Of a stretch of DNA of 64,000 nucleotides, positions 22,250-33,756 are shown one piece after another. The stretch is taken from assembly GCA_963920635.1 (NCBI GenBank), contig OY987308.1, positions 9,490,225 through 9,554,224 on the forward strand, given 5' to 3'. The stretch comes from Pseudeuparius sepicola (taxonomy: Eukaryota; Arthropoda; Insecta; Coleoptera; Anthribidae). The position numbers were made by a program, and so were the translations under genes. Below the pieces are notes generated by a model. The model did not search any database. It saw nothing but the letters and a program-made list of their open reading frames with translations, and had not been told where the DNA came from. Every line of letters begins with the position of its first letter. Position 1 is the first letter of the stretch.

Positions 22250-24461
22250 TCAAAATGTCAAATGTGCTGTGTTCCAAACTTCATTCCAAGATGCACCTTC
22301 ACAAAGTAAGACCGTATCATCTGCGTAAGACAATATTTTGCATCTATTATAGGACAAAAGGTCATTTATAAATATCAAAAAAACTGTTGGACCCAGGATG
22401 GTTCCCTGGGGGATGCCAATTTTGACTATTTGCTTGGAGCTGTGTACAGATGCTATTTTTACACACTGCGCCCTATCTTTTAAATAGTTCTTAAAAAGTT
22501 CTAATGCGTTGCCTCTGATACCTATATTTTGTAGTTTATCTAACAATATTATATGCGAAACTGAGTCAAACGCCTTTTGCAGATCCAAAAATACAGCAAT
22601 ACCCTTTTTATTATCATTAAAATTTTCCAATATTTTATTTGTGAGTATTTCTAATGGTTGCTCAGCACCAATATTTTTCTGGAAGCCAAATTGATTCTTT
22701 GAAATAATATTATGCTTATACAAAAATTTCCAAAGTCTATTATTTAAACACCTTTCAAAAAGCTTTGCAAAATTATTAACAACGGAAATCGATCGATAAT
22801 TTGTCATTTCATCCTTGTTACCACTTTTAAAAATAGGCGTTACGCAGCTCTCCTTAAACTGAAAAGGTATTATGGCATTTTGGAAGATACAATTTATGAT
22901 GTGCGCAATAGGTTTACTAATATCAGATTTTATTAGTTTAATTAATTTAGCAGAGATTTTATCAATACCAGGAGCGGCATTATTTTTTAGACCTAATATC
23001 AATACTTCGATTTCTTTATAATCAGTAGGTTGTAAAAACATTGAATGATTAATAATTTTATTAGTTAGTTCTAAATTTGAGATATTATTTACATTAACGT
23101 TTTTTGTTATATTTTCGCCAATATTAATAAAAAAGTCGTTAAAGCTATTTGCAATATCCCTAGGGCATGTTAAGGTTTGACCATTTACTTTGACTTTTCT
23201 GACGGAAGTTTCCTATTTTTTTTTCTACGTTTGTTGCGTCATTAATTATTTCCCACGTTTTTTTGAAATTTGCTTTGTTGTTGTATAATTCATTTTTGTA
23301 AAAATTATTTTTTGTGTCTTTTAATAACCTATTTAAAAAATTTCGATATTTTTTATATTCTTGTTTAATAGTATCGTTATTTTTAAATTTAAAACATCTT
23401 TGTTTTAGTCTATCTCTGTTTCTTATTGACGTCAATAATCCCGAACTCATCCACGGTTTTAGATTATTTTTTTTATTAGTAATTTTTATATTTGTAGAGG
23501 ATATAGCAAGTGCAGTATTAAGTTTTTCGTATAAGAGATTTGTAGAGAATTGTGGGTCTTGTGAATTGTATACATCTGTCCAGTCCGTTTGTTTAATCAT
23601 TTGAATAAATCTTTTTTCATTAAGTTTTGTTACATGTTTATTTAGATTTGACTTCAATTCATTATCTTCCTTAAACTCTATATTATATAAAAGCGGATAG
23701 TGATCCGTAAGATTATTATGGAGGACCATAGTCTTAATTTTTATATTTTTATAAGTCAATCTTGTGGCATATGTCGAGATATGGTCCACAGTTGTACTGG
23801 AGTCATTTTCAACTCTCGTTGGGAGACGAACCTGAGGCAAAAATCCATTTTTTTGAAGCATATTAATGTAAGTTATAGAATTAGGTGTTTGAATATGTTT
23901 TGGGTTTATATCAATGTTAATATCACCGATTAGAATTGTCATATTGTTTTTGTCCAAGTTTGACAGCAAATTATCTAAATCATTAATGAAGGTAATTTCA
24001 CAAGTAGGATTTGGTCTGTATATGCCTACTATATTTATTTTCAAATTATAAATTTCAAGATTGCATACAAGCATACTCACCTGAGTTAAATTGCTTATTT
24101 TGACATTCGAAATGATATCACTTCGAACATACATTACGACACCACCACATTTGTTAAACTCGGCTTGATTATAATATGCACTAAATCCTTTTATGTTAAA
24201 AAATGATAAGTCTTTAATTTTCCACGTCTCTGATAAAATTATAACAGCAATATATTTTTTTTCATTTAACTGATTAATATTAAAGCAAAACTCATCAAAA
24301 TTAGCATTTATGCTTCTAATGTTATAGTGCAATATAGTGAAATTATTTATGTGTACATTACTGTTCAAATTATTAACAACATGCTCGAAGTCCGGACACT
24401 CAATGTTCACCGCTTCATTGCAGTTCTCTAAAATATTAAATGCATTATCTATATTATTCAT
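22250..24461 (-). pseudogene. LINE ORF2: endonuclease and reverse transcriptase (3' truncated)
   Basis: Minus-strand ORF2 of a Jockey-superfamily (CR1/L2-like) non-LTR retrotransposon in two frames with one frameshift near 23,180. The apurinic-type endonuclease occupies 23,400-24,461: HYNIRSINANF, ILSETW, LIGDINIDI and LTDHYPL, with catalytic E, D/N and D-H present. The RT occupies 22,250-23,041: GIDKISAKLIK, KSGNKDEMTNYRSISVV, AFDSVSH, GIPQGTILGP and catalytic LSYADDTVLL. Sequence ends a few residues after YADD, so the thumb, the C-terminal part and the 3' UTR are missing. LINE copies are usually cut at the 5' end; loss of the 3' end points to a later deletion or insertion. Confidence 0.9.
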
Positions 24462-24591
24462 TTCAACTATTATTATTCTGAGTTATAACTTATAAATTGA
24501 TATCTTATATAATAAAAATGAGAGTAAAATAGACTATAATATGTAGAAAAGCTTACTGATATAACTTAAAATTATAACTGCGCCGCTGAAT

Positions 24592-24960
24592 TCATCCAAG
24601 TTTCCCTAGGTCTTCCTGGTCGTTTACAGAAAATCTGCGGTTTCCCATTTTAATTTTAATGTGCCCCCCATAAAACCAAGCATTAGTTTTTCCGTATTTT
24701 TCCTGAGCCTGTTTCAGCAGTTTTAATTTTAGTGGGGTTAGATCTTCGGATATAGAAATTCCAGATCCTTTGAGGTTACTTCGGTTTTTTAAAATTTGTA
24801 ATTTATTATGTTGTGTGTCCATTGTCACTAATATTGCCCTCCTACCGTCCCTTTGTTTTCCTATTCGAAAACAATTTTCAAACGTGTTTGCTGTAAAATC
24901 CACGTTTAGTTTTTCATTTATTAATTTTACAGTCCCAAAGCTACTAATTTTTGGAATATA
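24592..24960 (-). pseudogene. LINE ORF1 C-terminal fragment
   Basis: Upstream of ORF2 on the same strand (131-bp spacer). It contains FENCFRIGKQRDGRRAILVT and SEDLTPLKLKLLKQAQEKYG, the RRM/C-terminal-domain signature of ORF1 proteins in Jockey/L1-type LINEs, which coat the RNA. The frame is open leftward of its Met to about 24,960, where the element is cut (5' truncation). Confidence 0.8.
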
Positions 24961-26840
24961 ACATCATATCAGGAGTGTTTAGAATTTCACGTAGAATCGA
25001 GAAAAGTCATGATATACTAGGGTACCAAGGTGTATTGTCCCAAAATGGATTGACAGGAATGCTCTTGTCTAAATTGAAATGTTTTTCCATGGCAGCCTTG
25101 ATTAAATATAAACATCGTATTTATCTGCAATTTGGAAAATCATGCGAATGCAAACATATAAAATATTTATATTGTTGGAATCGGAAAAATTCGTGCAATT
25201 AAAAATCTACATCACAAAAAGGAAGTTTATATTTTTTCATAAATTTGCGATGCTCATTTGTTTTATATAGTAACAGATCCTAGCGGTTCAGATAAAACCC
25301 TACAACTTTCATTTAAGTATTTTTTTGTAACTCGAAAAATAAAAGCTCTAGTGGTAGGTCAAAATATACTAAAAACACCCTTGTACAGCATACAAAGGTA
25401 TTACCGTTGAGTGACATCTTATAAAGACTGCTCACGTAAGAAGCTTCTGTTTCCGGAAAATAGATGGCACTGATGGCGCTCAATGTATTTCAAATGACAT
25501 TTTTATTCCAGAAAGCGCATGGTGATTCACAGAAGTGTCATGTGTGACAGCCGTAAGCAGTCTTTAAAAATATTTCAGTAAACGGTATTACTTTTCATAA
25601 TAAAAGATCTAGGTCTGGATAAAATTTAAAAGTATAGGAAATTTTATGTATCCTATAAGTATAGGAAATTTTATGTATAGAATTATTGTTTGTGGTAAGA
25701 ATATTTTGTTGCATCCTAGTATTAAAAATGATTTTATTTAGAAATTTTATAGCGTATGAATTATCAATTAAGATACTTTTTAATTTGATCAAATTTTTTT
25801 GTAAAAGTGTTGGATGTACTAATTTTTCAATTCTATTTTTTAGTGTTAAAACTAAGTTAGTTTTCATTCTAATACTATGATATGAGTGAAAATTTAAATA
25901 CCTTCCAGTATTGGTGGGTTTAATGTACCAATCAGTGATTGGTATTATTACCTAGATTTATGATTTTAGTATCCAAAGATGGAATAGAATGATTATTTTC
26001 TTTTTCAATAGTAAAAGATAAATGTTGGTTGTAATTGTTAAAAACTGTTAAAATTTCTTCACATTTTTCATTTGGGATACAACAGATAATATAATCCACA
26101 AATTTTTTTAGAAAAAAACACCTAATAATATATAATTAATATTCAGGGTATGACCTATAGTTTATTAAATTATTACAAGTTTCTTCCTTAAAAAATGTTC
26201 GCCGGGCGTAACAATTGAAACACAACGACCTAGTCGCCATCTAAAGGGTGTCTCTAAAAGGTCTTTACAATGCTTCACCAGATATAGAATGGCTCAAAAT
26301 AAGTCGATTCCAGTAAACTTGCCTTAGTCCAAAAGTTAATAATAACGGAGCTACATGGTGTTAAATGTGTTCGGCTAAGTACACATTTTTGGTTATATTT
26401 TCCAAACGAGTTATCGGATTTTAACAAAAGGTGGTAAGCTAATAGCACATGTCATACAATTATTTTCTTAATACAGAGGCGTAGGTACAGAGGCAGCTTC
26501 GATGTTTTTTTGCATAATAATTTTGCACGTAGATCTCGACGTAGATTTTTCGCAAATAGTTATTTTTGTTACAAGTACCTAAAATGAAGTTTTTCAGGAC
26601 GTCCTCAAAAACTTCATTTGGGTACGTGTGACAAACACTATTTTTTGTCATACGCTCCCAAAACTTTTGTTATAATATGCTTTTTAAAATTCTTCAGAAC
26701 GCTTAAATTTGCAAATTTTCCATAATTTTGAAATCATAGCAACAAGTTTGTTTATTTGATAATTTGATAATTTTTTTCATGTCGTTCAAAATTTGTCAGA
26801 AAGTGACATAAATTTTAAAATGTTTCAAAATCCCGAATAT
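24961..26840. other. Non-coding, no gene seen
   Basis: AT-rich. It includes a small tandem duplication at about 25,630-25,678 (AAGTATAGGAAATTTTATGT twice). The open frames (up to about 90 codons) have no recognisable similarity and biased AT composition. Confidence 0.4.
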
Positions 26841-26843
26841 ATA

Positions 26844-26937
26844 GGCCAGAGAAATCGTGTGGGATTTACTTCCTGTGAAGTCTCGTGCCAAAGAAATCGT
26901 GTTGGATTTACTTCCTGTGAAATCTCGTGCCATTTAC
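26844..26937 (+). repeat. Tandem duplication, ~47-bp unit
   Basis: AGAAATCGTGT-GGATTTACTTCCTGTGAAG/A-TCTCGTGCC occurs twice head to tail with few differences. Confidence 0.75.
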
Positions 26938-27049
26938 CATAAATAATATTCAAGGAATTTTGGAATAGTCCGTAAAGGTTGCCATGACCACTTTTAGGGA
27001 TCCGGCCGAAAAAGAAGCATTTTACGGACTTAAATGAGTCCGTAAAATA

Positions 27050-27560
27050 GCTATTTTTAAGAGCGTATGACAAAAATAATATTTTTTTATTATACTCTGA
27101 TTTAAACCAGGCGAAAAGTGCCCTCTTGCCCGAACGTGATAACTGGCACCGTTTTCGAGAAAAAGGCAAACATTTGACCGGATGCGCATTTCACAGATCC
27201 GACAATAACCGCCAACATAAATTTAACACCCTGTATGCAAGTAACTATGTCCTTCGTGAAAATTAAAGTAACGTTTCCTAATAAACTTACCCCGTCTATC
27301 CCGAGGCCGATGCTTTAGTTTTCAACATGCAAAGTATCATAAACTTTTAATATTATCATTTTTTTTGTTTATGATACCTTGCATGTCGAAACTTATCGGA
27401 TTCGGACAAGAGGACACTTTTCACCTGGTTCAGAGTTTAATAAAAAAAACCTAGCAATTCGCCCACCTGCGCTGGCGCGCAGGATGTTGTATCTGTTCTG
27501 GGAAAACGGAGCGTGTCATAAGGAAAACATTTTCTCGATAATTTTGCCCTCGGCTTTTAT
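27050..27560. repeat. Imperfect foldback
   Basis: Left-arm sequence (ACTCTGATTTAAACCAGGCG then AAGTGCCCTCTTG) returns inverted at 27,405-27,445 (ACAAGAGGACACTTTTCACC then TGGTTCAGAGT). A tighter hairpin lies at 27,325-27,390 (ACATGCAAAGTATCATAAAC against GTTTATGATACCTTGCATGT). Probably a decayed long-TIR element. Confidence 0.55.
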
Positions 27561-28029
27561 ATTTCACCTCCGAAATGTATCCTAAAATTTCACGTTGTGT
27601 CGCCAATCACATTTTCCAGTAAGAAACACCCGGTACTTATTCCCAGTGTGAAATGTCTATAACCTCAAAGGCTCTTTTGCTTGGCAGTGACGTAAAGGCG
27701 AATTCTAACCTGCCAGTTTCGACACCAGGTACGCCTTCCCAAGTCTCGATCATTTCCTTTGCAGGCAACACCCCCGACATAAGAACCTAACCTGAATGTA
27801 GGTTAGCCATCTTTTTGAAAGTAGTGTAAAAGTCTTATAAAATCAAGTTGGCTGGAAAAAAATTGTTTGAAGCAACTTTTATTTACTTTCGCGTGCCCTT
27901 TACATCCCGGAAGGAATCAAGTTTCTACCTTTGAAAACGAAAAAGTTGCACGCGTCTTCTTCTTCTTTACACATCTTGTTTTTATACTTTTTCAGAGATT
28001 TTGACATGTTTTAGTAGTGATGCAAAGCG

Positions 28030-28400
28030 GGTACGAGTCCAAAATGGCCGCCAAGGTCAAGGTCGTTTGTTTGTTGCGAAGTCGCGATGGGGGGGTTCAA
28101 GGTTAAATCATGTTTCTGGGAATTGGTGTTCAAGGTCAAGGGGTGGGGTTTCCTAGAATAGCTTCAAAGTTAATTTCCGAGAATCGCTTCAAGGTTAATT
28201 TCTGGGAATTGTGGTTCAAGGTCAAGGGGCGTGATTCCCTAGAATAGCTTCAAGGTTTCCTAGAATCGCTTTCAAGGTTGAATAGCTTCAAGGGGGCGGG
28301 GCTTAGAGGTCAAAGGTCAAAGTGTACCAGAGTGGCTTCTTCTGGGAATTTTAGTTCAAGGTCAAGTGGGCGGGGTTTCAAAGTCATTTCCTAACATTAG
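28030..28400 (+). promoter_or_regulatory. Cluster of nuclear-receptor-type half-sites (TCAAGGTCA) and GC boxes
   Basis: Exact or near TCAAGGTCA sites (the monomeric FTZ-F1/SF-1/ERR type) at about 28,051, 28,130, 28,215 and 28,355. A perfect DR1 AGGTCAAAGGTCA lies at 28,307-28,319. Several weaker TTCAAGGTT copies and GGGCGGGGC boxes fill the space. Units share GGGAATT and CCTAGAATAGC, so the block arose by tandem duplication of a ~60-90-bp unit. It ends about 75 bp before the small ORF at 28,477. A regulatory role is inferred. Confidence 0.5.
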
Positions 28401-28476
28401 GTCCCCCCACCCCTCTAGCTTTGATAAAAGACATAGTTTGCTGTTGTGTGGAGTTCAGTGGCCGAGTTGAGCTAAG

Positions 28477-28725
28477 ATGGCTTGCAGCAAAAAAATGGAT
28501 TTGAAAACCATCAACAAAGTTGGTTGCTTGTCTCAGAAACCGACGGTAAAGTTGGTGGAATTGGATGAAGGCGTGCCGATGAAAATTCTCTCTGGCAAGG
28601 TGGTGCAAACAACGTTCGGGGAGACCATTTTGCTGGAGTTGGAGGATAGTGTCGTTTTCCTATCGAACAGAGGGACACAGGCGTTCAAACCGTGCCTCGA
28701 ACATTTTCCAGTGAAAAATATATAA
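28477..28725 (+). CDS. Small 82-residue protein, OB-like pattern, function unknown
   Basis: The ATG at 28,477 has a credible promoter: GATAAAAG at about 28,422 and GTTCAGTGG (an insect initiator, TCAGT) about 30 bp later. The central part, LSGKVVQTTFGETILLELED then VVFLSNR, has the alternating pattern of a small beta-barrel. A similar pattern is found in the 107-residue minus-strand protein at 58,250-58,573 (RRVCTQYTERVSVDFF then VLPQR), which lies inside the virus-like element. I infer that both belong to one family of small proteins, perhaps binding single-stranded nucleic acid, but the similarity is weak. A mariner derivative is inserted 8 bp after the stop. Confidence 0.5.
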   Translation: MACSKKMDLKTINKVGCLSQKPTVKLVELDEGVPMKILSGKVVQTTFGETILLELEDSVVFLSNRGTQAFKPCLEHFPVKNI

Positions 28726-28733
28726 TATATATA

Positions 28734-29336
28734 CAGGGTGATTCAGGAGGAAATATCAATATTTTAGGTACGTATTCGGGGACCCAAAATAAACATAAAA
28801 GTTCCTATAAACATGGGTCCTATTCCCGGCCGTTACCGAAATACAGGGGTAAACAACATTCAATTTAAGGTTTTTATTACATTATTTATAACAGGTAGGC
28901 TAGGTTTTATAGTTTTCAAAAATGCCACCGTTTACTTCTAAACATAAGTCAGCTCTCTGGTGAATAGCTCGGGTCGCTCTATGAATGGATACGGGCCTGT
29001 TTCTTATAGTTGCTGCTGCATTTATTATTCGATCGAGTAATGCATCTCTAGTGTTTACTTTACTTGAATATACCAATGATTTAAACCACCCCCAAAGACA
29101 ATAATCCAGAGGATTAAGGTCTACTATTGCTAAGCAACAGGAATTTCCGCCTGAATCACCCAAAACCTAGCCTACCTGTTATAAATAATGTAATAAAAAC
29201 CTTAAATTGAATGTTGTTTACCCCTGTATTTCGGTAACGGCCGGGAATAGGACCCATGTTTATAGGAACTTTTATGTTTATTTTGGGTCCCCGAATACGT
29301 ACCTAAAATATTGACATTTCCTCCTGAATCACCCTG
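28734..29336 (-). mobile_element. Mariner-derived element, 176-bp TIRs, TA target duplication
   Basis: Flanked by TA. Ends CAGGGTGATTCAGGAGG, with near-perfect TIRs at 28,734-28,909 and 29,161-29,336. The interior encodes, on the minus strand, the C-terminus of an IS630/Tc1/mariner DDE transposase (DLNPLDYCLWGWFKSLVY, then ALLDRIINAAATIRN). NPLDYCLWG is the block around the third catalytic acid. Internally deleted and non-autonomous. Confidence 0.85.
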
Positions 29337-29554
29337 TATATAACCAAATTTAGTGGGAAATAAGCCAATTTTTAAGTGTGAAGACTCTTTTTATTGGTGA
29401 AAGCTTTCGCAGTTGTTGTTGTTTAACTGCTTCTTTAGTCACTAATTAAGTGAGTTCCTAATATAATGTAAAGATGTTAATGTTTGAATTTTGCATTGGA
29501 CAGGGTAAAAGTACGAAATTTTTTAAATTTAGTTTTGACAAAAAAAAAATATAT
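29337..29554. other. Non-coding spacer
   Basis: AT-rich sequence between the mariner derivative and the GTTGTCACTTC repeats. It ends in a short (AT)n run. Nothing recognised. Confidence 0.4.
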
Positions 29555-29618
29555 ATATATATATATACGTTGTCACTTCAAAAATAGGTATATAGTTGTC
29601 ACTTCAAAAATAGGTATA

Positions 29619-29790
29619 TGGAGTTTGTTGGTGCTGGAGAATAAGCACGAACTCCACTTAAAATAATAACGATGTTGTCGATTTGACAAATTTTATTAAA
29701 CTGATTTTACAACTGTTTACTTAGTTACTAAAATATTTTGTTATTTTTGTAACCGGCCAAATCTTCATTGTTGTGGCGAGGATCGCCACA
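29619..29790 (-). repeat. 3' LTR of CsRn1 copy 2
   Basis: 172 bp; ends TGTGGCGATCC...ACTCCA on the element strand. Confidence 0.9.
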
Positions 29791-29813
29791 CCATCCCCCT
29801 GCGGAGTGAGTTG

Positions 29814-30533
29814 CTACGCCTTGTAGAACTCAGTGAAACGAACACGTCGGCCTGAACGTGTGACGACTGTAGGGCGAGAGTTGTTCGTTAGAGGACATGG
29901 AGATAAAGACTTGGTGCTACCATCTGGATGTGTAGAACTCAGTGAAGATGGAGTCGACAATGATTGGTTCTTGTTCTTGGACGGAGGAGACTTATTCTGG
30001 TCGGCTAGGTAGTAAGCGGGCTTAAGCCGGTCCAACGACACTGTTGATCGCTTGCCCTGGACCATGATGTCGAAGGTCTTGTCAGCTCGGGACAGCACTA
30101 GGTAGGGTCCAGTATATGGGGGCTGCAGGGAGGTGCGGAGGGCGTCGGTGCGTAGCATGACGTGGGTGCAGATAGCCAGATCACGGTAAATGAAGACACC
30201 GGGTGAAGTATGTCTTGATGCTGGGACGGGACGGAGTCTAGACATAAGACCCCTCAGGTGTTCCACGAAGTCTGAAGGCTCTAGGGAAGAGGGTGACGGG
30301 GAGAGGAACTCGCCAGGAACGCGCAGTGGTTCACCATAAACCAGCTCGGCGACAGATGACCTGATATCCGCCTTCCAAGCGGAGCGCAGGCCGAGAAGAA
30401 CCAAGGGCAGCGAGTCTGTCCAGGACGGGTCTTCGTGGCACATGATGGCGGCCTTCAAACTGCGATGACCTTTGATGACTTTGGGGGTGATAACTCGTCG
30501 TTCTAGATAAAGAAATACCATACAAATTAGCAA
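29814..30533 (-). pseudogene. pol: Pol part 3 of CsRn1 copy 2: integrase C-terminus
   Basis: After the frameshift the frame reads [35 protein letters not shown] and the GPY/F-type module YTGPYLVLSRADK, ending in a Ser/Pro-rich tail close to the polypurine tract. The first ~35 residues of this open frame are not genuine. Confidence 0.88.
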
Positions 30534-32160
30534 GTGATTTGAAAAGTTGAGACTGAAACTGTCGTCCTCTGTCAGAAGTGATGCGAAGTGGACAACCGAA
30601 GCGGGAAATCCAGGTAGCCAGAAGAGCCTTAGCGACGGTTTCGGCGGAGATATCTTGCAAAGGTGCGGCTTCTGGCCAGCGAGTATAACGATCCACGGCT
30701 GTCAAGCAGTAGCGAAAACCGTTTGAAGAAGGAAGTGGGCCTATTAAGTCAATGTGCACATGGGCGAAACGGATCGGAGGAACAGCATAGTCACCTAGTG
30801 GCGTATAAACATGACGGGATACCTTGCTGCGCTGGCACTGGATGCAGGAACGAGCCCAATCGCGACAGTTCTTATTCAGGGACGGCCAGATGAAGCGCTG
30901 AGATACAAGGCGGCGAGATGCGTTGGTGCCTGGATGACTAAGTTGATGCAGGCTATCGAAGGCTTGACGCCGGAAGGAAGGTGTAAGGTATGGACGAGGT
31001 CGAGTACCGCTAACGTCGCAGAAGATTGATGAGTCACCACCAGGGATGGGAAACTTCTCGTGCCGGAGAGAGGAGCCGTGATCCAAGAGATCGTGAAGTT
31101 CCTCGTCCTCCTCCTGAGAGCGGGCGAGTGCAGAGAAGTCCAGAGGAGCGGTGACAACGTCTATTCGTGACAGGGCATCAGCGACCACGTTGTCTTTTCC
31201 GGAGATATGTCGGATGTCGGTAGTAAACTGCGAAATAAAATCTAAATGATTAAACTGGCGAGGATAGAACTTTTCTTTCTTCTGTATGAAGGCGAATATC
31301 AATGGTTTGTGATCCGTGAAGATGGTAAAGTTGCGTGCCTCCAACATTGGTAGAAAATGCTTAACGGCTTCGTAGATGGCTAGGAGCTCGCGATCGTAAG
31401 CACTCCATTTTTGCTGCGAGGGACTGAGGTTCTTCGAGAAAAAGGCGAGCGGCTGCCAAGAAGTCGGGGTTTTCTGTTGGAGTGCCGCACCAATGGCTTG
31501 TTGACTGGCATCGACGACAAGGGCCAAGGACGCCGAAACATCTGGATGGGCCAGTAGAGTAGCATTTGACAGGGCGGCCTTGCAATCCTTGAAGGCTCTA
31601 TCTAAATCTGCAGTCCAAGTGATGGGATGTGAACCTTTTACTTTTGGACCAGAGAGGATAGCGTGGAGTGGTGCCTGGGCAGCAGCAGCGTGAGGAAGAT
31701 GGCGGCGATAGAAATTTACCATGCCTAGGAACCTTCGAAGCTGGCGAACAGTAGTAGGTGGCGGAAAAATCTCGATGGCAGCAACTTTGTCGGGCAGAGG
31801 TCGACAGCCGGTAGCTGATACGGAGTAGCCCAGGAAGATGACGTCGTCGGATCCCAGCACGCACTTCTTTAGGTTTATAATGATGCCGTGTTCGTTGAGA
31901 CGGCCAAACAGCGTGCGCAAGTGGTCTCTGTGCTCTTCTTCAGATTTGGAAAACACAAGAATGTCGTCCAGGTAGGCAAAGCAGAATGGTAGGTCTTGTA
32001 GGACGTGGTCTATGAAACGCTGCCATGTTTGCGCGGCATTGCGCAGGCCAAAAGTCATAAAGATGAACTCGAACAGGCCAAACGGGGTGATGATGGCGGT
32101 CTTGGGCACATCTTCTGGGGAGACTGGAATCTGAGTGAAAGCTTTTGCACAGTCAATCAC
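30331..32160 (-). pseudogene. pol: Pol part 2 of CsRn1 copy 2: RT, RNase H, integrase
   Basis: 609 residues from [12 protein letters not shown] onward: catalytic [11 protein letters not shown]; RNase H ([44 protein letters not shown]); H2C2 module ([17 protein letters not shown]); integrase acids HIDLIGPLP and [10 protein letters not shown]. The frame is lost at TTSYHPQSH, where a deletion of about 20 nt has removed the segment that carries the third catalytic acid (Glu). Confidence 0.9.
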
Positions 32161-32198
32161 GCTGAAAACCGTGCAGCCGGAGAGAGCGTGCGAGAAAT

Positions 32199-32993
32199 CT
32201 AGAAGGTGGGATACCTGTCTGGGACTGTCCGTTCATTAAGAGACCGGTAATCACCGCAGGGTCGCCAGCTGTTGTCCTTCTTAGGTACCAGGTGGAGAGG
32301 AGACGCCCATGGACTCTCAGAGCGACGCGCCGTGCCCTTGCGAACCATAGCTTCAAACTCGGTCTTCGCGATGCAGAGGCGGTCCGGAGCTAGTCGGCGA
32401 GCTCGACAGAAGACTGGTGGACCTGGAGTGGTTCTGATGTGGTGTAGCGTGGTATGGCGTATTTGTCTGGGTACACCGGGCGGGCGAGTGATGTCTGGAA
32501 ACTCATCTAGAAGATTACGAAACGGTGAGTTGTCTGCAATGGTCTTTATGCTGGACTGGCCACAGTAGGCACGTCGCCCTGTAACAGAGAGACCAATAAC
32601 GGCATCGATAAGTTTAGCAAGCTTAACATCCGGAAGCAGGTGGTAATGGGCAAGGAAATCAGCACCCAGAATAGGTTCTGCAACATCCGCTATGACAAAG
32701 CGCCACTGAAAGCTACGGCGAAGTCCAAAATCGAGCTTGAGAAGCATGGTACCGTAAGTCGCAATCGTAGAGTTGTTGGCTGCGGCGAGGTCGTAGTTTG
32801 CACGCTGGAGACTGTTCCTCATAAGCTTTCTGGGGTAGACAGTCAAATCAGAGCCAGTGTCCAAGAGAAAACGATGCTTGGAGATCAGATCAATGATGAA
32901 GAGGCGAAGTGAAGATGGTTGGCAATCAGACGTCGCCCCAACTACTGACTGCTGTGGGCGTTTGGGGGTACAAAGCTGCATGGGGTGGTGCAT
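32199..32993 (-). pseudogene. pol: Pol part 1 of CsRn1 copy 2: protease and RT start
   Basis: Retropepsin active site [15 protein letters not shown], then [15 protein letters not shown], then the RT N-terminus ([20 protein letters not shown], then [10 protein letters not shown]). The frame fails just after VPDRYP. Two single-base indels within about 40 bp (32,165-32,205) separate it from the next part. -1 phase relative to gag. Confidence 0.9.
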
Positions 32994-33754
32994 TTCTGTG
33001 CTTTCTTACCATACCGACGATGGTACCAGCAAAACGGCAAGTTTTCTGTTGAGGATGACCTGGGTTCATCTTGACGGCGACTGCTGGAACGAGATCTGCG
33101 GTTGGTACGACGAGCAGAAAGAACAGCAACTTGGCGCGAAAGCTCTTCGATTCTTTGTACGAGGTTTGTCATCTCCATTGATGAGGAGGCAGGGGCTACA
33201 GCAGCAACCTGGTGATGCGGGACAATTTCATGCACTTTATCCGCTAGTTCAGCGATGGATTCCAAAGGCGCATTTTGCTGAGTTGCGATGACTACTTGAA
33301 CATGCTGGGGCAAGTGGCCGATCCACAGAGTTCGTAGAAGCGCGTCCGGGACGGTCTCAGTACCAGCAAGACTTCGAAGATATCGGAGAAATTGTGACGG
33401 TTTCCTATCACCAATGTCAGCTTGAGTAAGTAATTGACGTATTTGTTGTTCTCTGGAAGCTGATACACGGCGGATGAGTTCTGATTTAAGTTTGATGTAT
33501 CGATCGGCAGGTGGGGGAGAGGTGATAATGTCCTCCACTTCGGCAGCATACCTATGATCCAACTGGGAGATTACGTAATTGAACTTCGTTGTATCCAGAG
33601 TTACACGAGAGATCTCGAATTCAGCTTCTGCCTGTGCGAACCAAAGAGCAGGTTTATCAGGCCAGAAGGGTGGGAGATGAACTGCAACTCTGAAGACGCC
33701 TGCAGGATCAGTTGGCACTGGGTCCGTCATGGTTCGCAAGTCGTGGGTCACCAC
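32942..33754 (-). CDS. gag: Gag of CsRn1 copy 2
   Basis: Complete 270-residue Gag. The likely start is the second Met (MTDPVPTDP) a few codons in. Capsid core includes [50 protein letters not shown] and [11 protein letters not shown], the classic layout of insect CsRn1 Gag. An Arg/Ser-rich stretch and the CHCC zinc finger [19 protein letters not shown] follow. It ends 52 bases inside the Pol frame (-1 phase), so Pol is made by frameshifting; unlike copy 1 no perfect A_AAA_AAC heptamer was found at the overlap. Confidence 0.92.
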   Translation of the reverse strand: MVTHDLRTMTDPVPTDPAGVFRVAVHLPPFWPDKPALWFAQAEAEFEISRVTLDTTKFNYVISQLDHRYAAEVEDIITSPPPADRYIKLKSELIRRVSASREQQIRQLLTQADIGDRKPSQFLRYLRSLAGTETVPDALLRTLWIGHLPQHVQVVIATQQNAPLESIAELADKVHEIVPHHQVAAVAPASSSMEMTNLVQRIEELSRQVAVLSARRTNRRSRSSSRRQDEPRSSSTENLPFCWYHRRYGKKAQKCTTPCSFVPPNAHSSQ

Positions 33755-33756
33755 TA

